Below are positions 5,935-11,728 of a DNA stretch of 11,728 bases, in pieces. Every line of letters starts with the position of its first letter. Within the stretch, counting starts at the first letter, position 1. The stretch is from Chlorobiales bacterium (GTDB lineage Bacteria > Bacteroidota > Chlorobiia > Chlorobiales > Chlorobiaceae): assembly GCA_022360355.1 (NCBI GenBank), contig JAKSCY010000182.1:1-11728 (forward strand), in the 5' to 3' direction. A program made the position numbers and the translations under genes. The notes under the pieces are model-generated. The model did no database searches. It had not been told where the DNA came from and saw only the letters and a list, made by a program, of their open reading frames with translations.

Positions 5935-6420
5935 ATGCTCAATTTAGGTATGAATAAAGAGGCTGTAAAACTTATCAGGGATAACCGGCGGGAGGTGCTT
6001 GAACAATGGCATAGCCGTGTTCTGTCGTTTTTTCCTGGAAAGATGCAGTCGGCAACTCCGATAGCTCAGGCGCTTGATGACGGATTGGGCAATATACTCG
6101 ACAGTTTTGGCACAACTCCTGAAACGCTCGGCAATGCGCTGGCAGGGGTAGTAAGAATCCTTGCAGTTCAGAATTTTCCTCCTTCCAGGGCAATGTCTCT
6201 TTTTTTTGAACTGAAATCGATACTGCAGAAAATCGCTCCGGGAACTTCTTATAAAAGACAAATAAAGCAGAAAGACTGGGATGAATTTCAAACCGGTATG
6301 GAGCACCTTACACTTGAAGCATTTGACAGTTACATGGCACACCGTGAAAAAATCTATCAGTTAAAGGTCGAAGAAAGCAAACGGCAGACATTCATGATGC
6401 AAAGGGGGGCAAAAGCATGA
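5935..6420 (+). CDS. dsrT: DsrT, RsbRD N-terminal-domain-like protein upstream of dsrM
   Basis: A 161-residue, predicted all-helical soluble protein with no signal peptide, no membrane segment and no cysteine. It resembles the RsbRD N-terminal domain proteins found directly before dsrM in sulfate reducers and green sulfur bacteria. The recognisable parts are the N-terminal NRREVLEQWHSRVLSFFP block (about 17-34), a central ALAGVVRILAVQNFPPSRAM block (68-87), and the end AFDSYMAHREKIYQLKVEE (129-147). The family relation is from memory of these patterns. Its function in the Dsr pathway is not well established; a role in assembling or tuning DsrMKJOP is inferred from its position. The start may be the ATG at 5935 or the one at 5950. 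Its stop overlaps the dsrM start (ATGA at 6417-6420), showing tight translational coupling. Confidence 0.85.
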   Translation: MLNLGMNKEAVKLIRDNRREVLEQWHSRVLSFFPGKMQSATPIAQALDDGLGNILDSFGTTPETLGNALAGVVRILAVQNFPPSRAMSLFFELKSILQKIAPGTSYKRQIKQKDWDEFQTGMEHLTLEAFDSYMAHREKIYQLKVEESKRQTFMMQRGAKA

Positions 6421-7412
6421 AAAAAGCTTTAATGCCTCTTGTAATGGTTGTGCTTTTAGCTCTTGTTCCTTATGTAGCAGTGCAGTTTGCCGGGCTTGAT
6501 TTTCTGTTCGGCGTTATCGTTCCTTACGTTGCAATCGTGGTCTTTATCGGTGGGTTTGTCTACCGGGTGGTTGACTGGGCAAGAAGCCCCGTGCCGTTCA
6601 GGATCCCCACTACCTGCGGGCAGGAGAAATCACTCGACTGGATAAAACAGAACCGGCTTGAAAGCCCTTCCAATTTCTGGCAGGCTGCAGCACGCGTGTT
6701 GTCGGAGGTTTTCTTTTTCCGTTCACTGTTCAGAAACACCAGGGCTGAGCTGCACAACGGGCCAAAGCTTGCTTATGGATCCAGCAAGTGGTTATGGCTT
6801 GCGGGGCTTGCTTTTCACTGGTCGATGCTTGTTATCGTGCTCCGCCATTATCGCTTTTTTATCGCAAAGGTTCCCGGCTTTGTGCAGTTGATGGAAAATG
6901 TTGACGGTTTCCTCGATGTAACGCTTCCTGCATTGTATCTGACGGATGTTGTTATTGTCGCGGCAGTTACGTTTCTGGTGGTTCGACGGTTTCAGGATGC
7001 AAAAGTACGTCTGATATCACTTCCAGCCGATTATTTCCCGCTGTTTATGATTTTTGCTATCGCTGTGGTAGGGATATTCATGCGCTACATTACAAAAGTT
7101 GATGTCATGTCGGTAAAAGACCTGATGATCAATCTTGTCCATTTCAATCTGACTCTTCCCGAAGGAATCGGCGCACTTTTTTATGTACACCTTTTCCTTG
7201 TTTGTGTTCTTGCCATGTATTTCCCGTTCAGCAAACTGGTGCACATGGGAGGGATTTTCATGAGCCCGACACGCAATCTCAGTAACAACAGCCGTGAAAA
7301 AAGGCATGTCAATCCCTGGAATCCTGATATCAAAATCAGGACATATGCCGAATACGAAGATGAGTTCCGTGAAAAGATGAAAAAAGCGAACCTGCCGGTT
7401 GAAAAGAAATAA
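6417..7412 (+). CDS. dsrM: DsrM, membrane b-type cytochrome of DsrMKJOP
   Basis: A 331-residue integral membrane protein of the NarI-like cytochrome b family that exchanges electrons between the quinone pool and DsrK. Six hydrophobic segments are visible at about residues 4-24, 28-52, 123-148, 168-190, 207-228 and 250-278. Candidate heme-ligand histidines lie in membrane segments: His134 and His144 in TM3, His258 and His276 in TM6. A soluble loop of about 70 residues separates TM2 from TM3, and the hydrophilic C-terminus is charged. The start overlaps the dsrT stop by four bases and is served by AAAGGGGGG at 6401-6409, seven bases upstream. The next gene, dsrK, starts three bases after its stop; DsrM and DsrK form the core module that resembles HdrE and HdrD. 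Confidence 0.95.
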   Translation: MKKALMPLVMVVLLALVPYVAVQFAGLDFLFGVIVPYVAIVVFIGGFVYRVVDWARSPVPFRIPTTCGQEKSLDWIKQNRLESPSNFWQAAARVLSEVFFFRSLFRNTRAELHNGPKLAYGSSKWLWLAGLAFHWSMLVIVLRHYRFFIAKVPGFVQLMENVDGFLDVTLPALYLTDVVIVAAVTFLVVRRFQDAKVRLISLPADYFPLFMIFAIAVVGIFMRYITKVDVMSVKDLMINLVHFNLTLPEGIGALFYVHLFLVCVLAMYFPFSKLVHMGGIFMSPTRNLSNNSREKRHVNPWNPDIKIRTYAEYEDEFREKMKKANLPVEKK

Positions 7413-7415
7413 CCT

Positions 7416-9065
7416 ATGCCGAAATTTGCTCCAAAACTGTCGGAACTGAAAAAAGAGTTCGAGGAAAAACCGAGTCTTCTGAAGGGCGACTATCCGGACA
7501 AGGAGTTGTTTGATACGCCCGTTGAGTTCCGCGATGGCAACTGGTGTTATCCGGCCAAACCTGAAATAGTCGAGGATCTTGGATTTGCGAATCCGAGAAA
7601 ATGGGCTCCGACAGATGATGACTGGAAGCTGCCGGATGGTTGGGAAAAAACCATCAAAGATGGTATGAAAGACCGCCTTGAACGGTTCCGGTCGTTCAAG
7701 CTTTTTCTGGACACCTGTGTTCGTTGCGGGGCCTGTGCCGACAAATGTCATTTTTTCCTTGGCACGGGGGATCCCAAAAACATGCCGGTTGCGAGAGCCG
7801 AACTGATCCGCTCGGTCTACCGTAATGATTTTCCGCTTGCAGAAAAAATTCTCAAAGGATTTTCAGGAGCAAGAAAACTGACTCCGGAGGTGATCAAGGA
7901 GTGGCACATGTATTTCCATCAGTGTACCGAGTGCCGCCGTTGTTCCGTGTTCTGCCCGTTCGGGATCGATACCGCAGAAATAACGATGATGGGCAGGGAA
8001 TTGCTGCACCTCATCGGGGTGAACAACAACTGGATTCTGGGGCCTGTATCGAACTGCAACAGGACCGGAAACCATTTGGGTATCGAGCCGCACACGTTTG
8101 TGCAGAATGTCGAGTCGCTTGCCGAGGATATTGAAGACCTTACCGGTGTCGCCATTGAGCCGACATTCAACCGCAAAGGCGCCGAGGTGCTGTTCATCAC
8201 GCCATCGGGCGACGTTTTCGCCGATCCGGGTGTCTACACGATGATGGGTTATCTGCTGCTTTTTGAGCACATTGGCCTCGATTACACTATCAGCACTTAC
8301 GCTTCGGAAGGGGGGAATTTCGGGTTTTTCACTTCCAACGAAATGGCCAAGAAGCTCAACGCCAAGATGTATCATGAGGCAAAACGGCTTGGTGTGAAAT
8401 GGATTCTTGGCGGCGAATGCGGCCATATGTGGAGAGTCGTGCACCAGTATATGGATACCATGAACGGTCCGGCTGATTTTCTTGAACAACCGGTTTCACC
8501 GGTTACCGGGACGAAGTTCAGCAACGCAGCTTCTACAAAGATGGTGCATATTGCCGAGTTTACCGCAGACCTGATAAAACACGGCAAACTCAAGCTCGAT
8601 CCGAAGCGGAACAACCATCTGAAAACAACCTTCCATGATTCCTGCAACATTGCACGGGGTATGGGAATGCTTGAAGAGCCGCGCTATATACTGAACAATG
8701 TTTGCAACACCTTTCATGAGATGCCGGAGAATACCATCCGCGAGCAGACATTCTGCTGCGGTTCCGGAAGCGGCATCAATACCGAAGAGTACATGGATAT
8801 CCGCTTGAGAGGCGGTTTCCCGAGAGCCAATGCCGTCAGGCACGTAAAGGAAACGCATGATGTGGACTCACTTGTCACCATTTGTGCTATTGACCGTGCA
8901 ACCCTTCCGGCTCTGATGAATTACTGGAACCCCGGGGTTTCGGTTTACGGACTCCATGAGCTGGTAGGCAACGCTCTTGTTATGGAAGGAGAGAACAAAA
9001 GAACCGAAGACCTGAGGGAGGACCCGATGGCCGGATTCGAAGATGAGGAGGATGATGAAGATTAG
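7416..9065 (+). CDS. dsrK: DsrK, HdrD-like iron-sulfur subunit of DsrMKJOP
   Basis: This is the cytoplasmic catalytic subunit of the membrane complex, related to heterodisulfide reductase HdrD. In known systems it acts on the disulfide/trisulfide form of DsrC. Two classical [4Fe-4S] motifs are present: CVRCGACADKC (Cys101, 104, 107, 111) and CTECRRCSVFCP (Cys170, 173, 176, 180). The cysteine-rich (CCG-type) region contributes Cys335 (GGECGHMW), Cys410 (HDSC), Cys447-448 (FCCGSGSG) and Cys490, candidates for the special catalytic cluster. There is no signal peptide or membrane segment, so it is cytoplasmic and docks on DsrM. The 549 residues are typical. The extreme C-terminus is very acidic ([14 protein letters not shown]), and its codons double as the translation start region of dsrJ. 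Confidence 0.97.
   Translation: MPKFAPKLSELKKEFEEKPSLLKGDYPDKELFDTPVEFRDGNWCYPAKPEIVEDLGFANPRKWAPTDDDWKLPDGWEKTIKDGMKDRLERFRSFKLFLDTCVRCGACADKCHFFLGTGDPKNMPVARAELIRSVYRNDFPLAEKILKGFSGARKLTPEVIKEWHMYFHQCTECRRCSVFCPFGIDTAEITMMGRELLHLIGVNNNWILGPVSNCNRTGNHLGIEPHTFVQNVESLAEDIEDLTGVAIEPTFNRKGAEVLFITPSGDVFADPGVYTMMGYLLLFEHIGLDYTISTYASEGGNFGFFTSNEMAKKLNAKMYHEAKRLGVKWILGGECGHMWRVVHQYMDTMNGPADFLEQPVSPVTGTKFSNAASTKMVHIAEFTADLIKHGKLKLDPKRNNHLKTTFHDSCNIARGMGMLEEPRYILNNVCNTFHEMPENTIREQTFCCGSGSGINTEEYMDIRLRGGFPRANAVRHVKETHDVDSLVTICAIDRATLPALMNYWNPGVSVYGLHELVGNALVMEGENKRTEDLREDPMAGFEDEEDDED
9045..9050 (+). promoter_or_regulatory. Ribosome binding site of dsrJ embedded in the dsrK 3' end
   Basis: GAGGAG, formed by bases encoding the acidic tail of DsrK, lies just before ATG codons at 9052 and 9055. 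It favours these over the ATG at 9043, which would place the site inside the gene. The spacing to 9055 is short (four bases). Confidence 0.45.
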
Positions 9066-9417
9066 GGAGCTTATACTTATCTTTGGCGGGTTAGCCCTGT
9101 TTTTCTTTGCAGTAACCTATGCTTTCTGGCAGGAGGGTAAGCCGAAAAAAATCTCGACACCGGTAGCAAAGAGCCCCAGTGAGCAATGTGTAGAGTCAGG
9201 AGAGTACATGCGTGAAAGTCACATGCTTGTTCTGGACGAGTGGCGCAAGTCTGCTGTACGCGATGGAGATCGCATTCATGTGACTCCTGATGGCAGAGAG
9301 TTCGAGAAAAGCCTGAGCACATGCTTTGAGTGCCATGGCAGCAGGGGGTTTTGTGTAAACTGTCACACATACGCGAGTGCAAGACCAAACTGCTTTGGGT
9401 GCCATCATGAAATGTAG
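9055..9417 (+). CDS. dsrJ: DsrJ, triheme c-type cytochrome of DsrMKJOP
   Basis: A periplasm-facing cytochrome anchored by an uncleaved N-terminal helix (residues about 5-24, [20 protein letters not shown]). Three CxxCH heme motifs are present: CFECH (90-94), CVNCH (100-104) and CFGCH (113-117). An extra cysteine, Cys45 in SEQC, matches the conserved cysteine that acts as an unusual distal heme ligand in studied DsrJ proteins. His56 and His75 are further candidate ligands. From 9055 the protein has 120 residues; starts at 9052 or 9043 would add one or four. The gene overlaps dsrK by 11 bases, implying coupled translation and equal amounts. DsrJ is thought to handle electrons or sulfur chemistry outside the membrane, though its exact reaction is unsettled. 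Confidence 0.95.
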   Translation: MKIRELILIFGGLALFFFAVTYAFWQEGKPKKISTPVAKSPSEQCVESGEYMRESHMLVLDEWRKSAVRDGDRIHVTPDGREFEKSLSTCFECHGSRGFCVNCHTYASARPNCFGCHHEM

Positions 9418-9428
9418 AAAACAAAGTG

Positions 9429-10205
9429 ATGAACGAGAATAGAAGAGAGTTTATCAGGAAAACCGGTTTAGGGGTTCTTGCAGGCCTTGGAGTCGCTTCC
9501 GGCATATTTCCGAAATCATCTTTTGAAACGGCGGTTGCATCGACAACTCATGAGAATTCTTCTTCCGGAACGCGCTGGGGAATGGTTATCGATACACGCA
9601 AGTGCAAGGAAGGGTGTACAAAATGCATTGATGCGTGCCACGAAGTGCACAATGTGCCTCAGTTCGATAACGCCAAGGATGAGATAAAATGGATATGGAA
9701 AAGTCCCTACGAGAATGTTTTTCCGGGCGAAAGCGGGCAGTTTGTCAGTGAAGAGACAAGAGAACGGTCATATCTGGCTCTTTGTAACCACTGTGATAAC
9801 CCGCCCTGCGTAAGAGCGTGTCCGACACAGGCAACATTCAAGCGTAGCTGGGACGGTATTGTTGCGATGGATTATCATCGTTGTATCGGCTGCCGTTTCT
9901 GTATGGCTGCCTGTCCTTACGGGGCAAGAAGTTTCAACTGGAGAGATCCGAGGCCGGCGATACAAAAAAGGAGTCAGGCATATCCTACCAGGGAAAGAGG
10001 CGTTGTTGAAAAATGTAATTTCTGTTCCGAGCGCCTTGCACAGGGCTTGAAACCTGCCTGTGTTGCAGAGTGCCCGGAGGGTGCATTGACATTCGGTGAT
10101 CTGAACGACTCACAATCGGAAGTCCGGATGCTGCTTGAAAAGAACCACACATTGCAGCGGAAGTCTGAACTGGGAACCAGACCATCCGTGTTCTACATCA
10201 TATAA
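9429..10205 (+). CDS. dsrO: DsrO, Tat-exported iron-sulfur protein of DsrMKJOP
   Basis: A periplasmic ferredoxin-like subunit of the DMSO reductase B/NrfC type that links DsrJ and DsrP. The N-terminus carries a twin-arginine signal, [12 protein letters not shown], followed by a hydrophobic stretch (about 13-27), so export is as a folded protein with clusters in place. Sixteen cysteines form four cluster sites: 59, 63, 66, 70; 119, 122, 127, 131; 152, 155, 158, 162; and 196, 199, 211, 215. The ATG at 9429 is chosen; a GTG directly before it at 9426 is in frame and would add one residue. No Shine-Dalgarno site is visible. It lies 11 bases after dsrJ and 9 before dsrP, its membrane partner. Confidence 0.96.
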   Translation: MNENRREFIRKTGLGVLAGLGVASGIFPKSSFETAVASTTHENSSSGTRWGMVIDTRKCKEGCTKCIDACHEVHNVPQFDNAKDEIKWIWKSPYENVFPGESGQFVSEETRERSYLALCNHCDNPPCVRACPTQATFKRSWDGIVAMDYHRCIGCRFCMAACPYGARSFNWRDPRPAIQKRSQAYPTRERGVVEKCNFCSERLAQGLKPACVAECPEGALTFGDLNDSQSEVRMLLEKNHTLQRKSELGTRPSVFYII

Positions 10206-10214
10206 TGATTCCTT

Positions 10215-11372
10215 ATGATCGAGAAAGCACTTAAAGGAGATCGGATTTACTGGGGCTGGATCGTGCTCCTCCTTGTCATCATTTCGGCAGGCGTCTTTTC
10301 CTACATCAATCAGCTGACCACAGGTCTTACCCTCACGGGGATGGGCAGGGATGTCAGCTGGGGCGTCTACATCGCACAATTCACGTTTCTTGTCGGTGTC
10401 GCAGCTTCTGCGGTAATGGTTGTTCTGCCCTATTATCTGCACGATTATAAGGCTTTCGGCAAGATTGTCATCATCGGCGAGTTTCTCGCAGTCGCGGCAA
10501 CGATAATGTGTGTCTTGTTTATACTCGTCGACCTCGGCCGTCCGGACAGGGTACTGAATGTTCTGCTCTATCCGACGCCGCACTCGATGCTTTTCTGGGA
10601 CGCCACGGTTCTGAACGGTTATCTGCTGTTGAATATTGTCAGCGGCTGGACGGTCCTTGGCGCAGAGAGAAAAGGCGTGCCTCCCCCGAAATGGGTCAAA
10701 CCCGTAATCTATCTTTCGATTCCCTGGGCTTTCAGTATCCATACCGTTACCGCGTTTCTCTATGCAGGTCTTCCTGGCAGGCATCTGTGGCTGACGGCGG
10801 TTCTCGCTCCCAGGTTTCTCGCTTCGGCTTTCGCGGCAGGACCGGCGATTTTGATTCTTGTGTCATACATTCTCAAGAAAACAACCGGATTCGATGCGGG
10901 AAAGCAGGCTATAAACAAGCTTTCGGTCATCGTAACCTATGCGGCGATCCTAAATTTCTTCCTGCTGGGGATGGAGTTTTTCACGGCTTTTTACAGCAAC
11001 ATACCAGGCCACATGCACGGTCTCCAGTACCTGTTTTTCGGGCTTCATGGTGAAGGTCAGCTTGTTCCCTGGATGTGGTTATCGGTCATTGTGGGTTTCG
11101 GTTCCCTGCTTGTGCTTTTGATCCCCAAGCTGAGAACGTCTTCTCCATGGCTGATTGCCGCATGCATCGGTATCGTCGTTTCAATATGGATAGACAAGGG
11201 GGTCGGTCTCATTATCGGCGGTTTTGTTCCTTCACCGCTTGAAGAGATTGTCGGGTACATACCGAACCTTAACGAGATAATCATAACCATCGGGGTCTGG
11301 GCAATCGGTATTCTGATCCTGACCCTGCTGTTGAAAGTAGCGGTTGCGGTAAAAGCGCAGGATCAGGCGTGA
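10215..11372 (+). CDS. dsrP: DsrP, NrfD-type membrane subunit of DsrMKJOP
   Basis: A 385-residue integral membrane protein of the NrfD/PsrC family, expected to exchange electrons between quinones and DsrO. About ten membrane helices are visible, near residues 13-32, 52-72, 84-105, 127-149, 166-186, 199-220, 235-258, 285-305, 311-333 and 352-375. Polar conserved-looking residues inside helices or at their ends (Asp106-Gly108-Arg109-Asp111, His176, Glu254, His266/His268) resemble the quinone-site and proton-path residues of the family, though their roles here are inferred. The protein has only two cysteines and no heme motif. No clear ribosome binding site precedes the ATG, so it may rely on coupling with dsrO nine bases upstream. 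It is the last gene before a clear terminator. Confidence 0.96.
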   Translation: MIEKALKGDRIYWGWIVLLLVIISAGVFSYINQLTTGLTLTGMGRDVSWGVYIAQFTFLVGVAASAVMVVLPYYLHDYKAFGKIVIIGEFLAVAATIMCVLFILVDLGRPDRVLNVLLYPTPHSMLFWDATVLNGYLLLNIVSGWTVLGAERKGVPPPKWVKPVIYLSIPWAFSIHTVTAFLYAGLPGRHLWLTAVLAPRFLASAFAAGPAILILVSYILKKTTGFDAGKQAINKLSVIVTYAAILNFFLLGMEFFTAFYSNIPGHMHGLQYLFFGLHGEGQLVPWMWLSVIVGFGSLLVLLIPKLRTSSPWLIAACIGIVVSIWIDKGVGLIIGGFVPSPLEEIVGYIPNLNEIIITIGVWAIGILILTLLLKVAVAVKAQDQA

Positions 11373-11420
11373 TGGACTACTGATTGAGATGTGGAATTAT
11401 TGCTGTCGGACAGGCAGCCG

Positions 11421-11450
11421 AAAAGCCCGAGATGTGAGTCGGGCTTTTTT
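11421..11450 (+). terminator. Intrinsic terminator after dsrP
   Basis: AAAAGCCCGA (11421-11430) pairs with TCGGGCTTTT (11439-11448), a ten-bp stem with an eight-base loop, and the T-run continues to 11450 followed by more T-rich sequence. It lies 48 bases after the dsrP stop and ends the main dsr transcript. The gap from 11373 to 11502 holds nothing else firm. TATACT at 11459-11464 resembles a -10 box for the next gene but has no matching -35 box. Confidence 0.9.
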
Positions 11451-11502
11451 CTTTCTTTTATACTTATATACATGCAACACAATGTGAAAAGCTCAATTCA
11501 GG

Positions 11503-11728
11503 ATGAAAGTTTTTTTACCGGTCAACGTCAGGATAGACGACAAGAAGATTCTTTTTGTCGGCGGCGGCAACATCGCCATGCACAAGATACAGACAGTTGA
11601 ACTCTATACCCGGAACATTACCGTCATCGCTCCCGAGATACATGATGAACTGAAAGACAGGGGATTCGAGCTGGTCTGCAAGGAGTACGAAGAAGGGGAT
11701 CTCGGTGGTTTTTTTCTTGTTTATGCGG
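11503..11728 (+). CDS. dsrV: Precorrin-2 dehydrogenase / siroheme synthase N-terminal domain, 5' part
   Basis: The first 75 codons of a gene cut by the window end. The translation begins [22 protein letters not shown], with the bifunctional precorrin-2 dehydrogenase/sirohydrochlorin ferrochelatase fold (CysG N-terminal/Met8 type) seen as a leading strand and the dinucleotide motif [10 protein letters not shown] (residues 19-28). This is followed by the second strand ITVIAPEI. The family oxidises precorrin-2 with NAD+ and inserts iron to make siroheme, the DsrAB cofactor. In green sulfur bacterial dsr clusters the gene after dsrP of this type has been called dsrV; I use the name on that positional basis. 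The ATG at 11503 is the first usable start, since the in-frame ATG at 11482 is directly followed by TGA. The catalytic aspartate region lies beyond the window. Confidence 0.85.
   Translation, partial: MKVFLPVNVRIDDKKILFVGGGNIAMHKIQTVELYTRNITVIAPEIHDELKDRGFELVCKEYEEGDLGGFFLVYA

Noticed and set aside
7017..7751. A 244-codon minus-strand frame across dsrM and dsrK
   Set aside because: It is a shadow of two conserved genes. Its protein is rich in Phe and Arg with no sensible domain pattern.
11459..11470. TATACT/TATATA as a promoter -10 box for dsrV
   Set aside because: No matching -35 element lies at the right distance, where the terminator hairpin sits. AT-rich sequence after a terminator easily gives such boxes.
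1..11728. A novel defence, mobile or biosynthetic system
   Set aside because: Every gene fits the known green sulfur bacterial dsr cluster. No transposase, integrase, repeat array, toxin-antitoxin pair or phage gene was seen on either strand.

Overview
This window is most of a dissimilatory sulfite reductase (dsr) gene cluster of the oxidative, sulfur-globule-consuming type. All genes are on the + strand. Their content and order are those of green sulfur bacteria (Chlorobiaceae): dsrC(3' end)-A-B-L-U-E-F-H-T-M-K-J-O-P, then the start of a siroheme-synthesis gene (dsrV). Three things support this origin. First, dsrL and dsrEFH are present, which mark sulfur oxidisers rather than sulfate reducers. 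Second, a dsrT-type gene lies directly before dsrM, which is shared by green sulfur bacteria and sulfate reducers but missing from purple sulfur bacteria such as Allochromatium. Third, a small extra gene, dsrU, lies between dsrL and dsrE. The genus cannot be fixed from the sequence alone.

Layout. Positions 1-126 hold the end of dsrC, with both redox cysteines of the C-terminal arm. Positions 182-2534 encode the siroheme/Fe-S enzyme DsrAB. Positions 2555-4297 encode DsrL, a flavin/iron-sulfur NAD(P)H oxidoreductase. Positions 4328-4699 hold dsrU, of unknown function. Its stop codon sits in the loop of a strong terminator-like hairpin. Positions 4748-5824 encode the sulfur-relay proteins DsrE, DsrF and DsrH. 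After a 110-base gap, positions 5935-11372 encode DsrT and the membrane complex DsrMKJOP. An intrinsic terminator follows dsrP at about 11421-11450. The window ends inside a precorrin-2 dehydrogenase-like gene starting at 11503.

How the genes work together (established for homologous systems, inferred here). DsrEFH passes sulfane sulfur to a cysteine of DsrC. The persulfidated DsrC is oxidised by DsrAB to sulfite, with electrons taken up by DsrL and delivered to NAD(P)+. The DsrC trisulfide/disulfide is handled by the membrane complex DsrMKJOP: heptad Fe-S/Cys-rich DsrK in the cytoplasm, b-type cytochrome DsrM and NrfD-like DsrP in the membrane, and triheme DsrJ plus Tat-exported ferredoxin DsrO outside. 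The trailing siroheme gene probably supports DsrAB cofactor supply.

The gene set is a known pathway, not a new system. The less described parts are dsrU, dsrT, the hairpins that divide the operon into segments (dsrC | dsrABLU | dsrEFH... ), and the dsrH-dsrT junction, which separates two modules with apparently different evolutionary histories. There is no sign of insertion sequences, tRNAs, CRISPR arrays or frameshifts, and no stretch over 300 bases lacks a gene.
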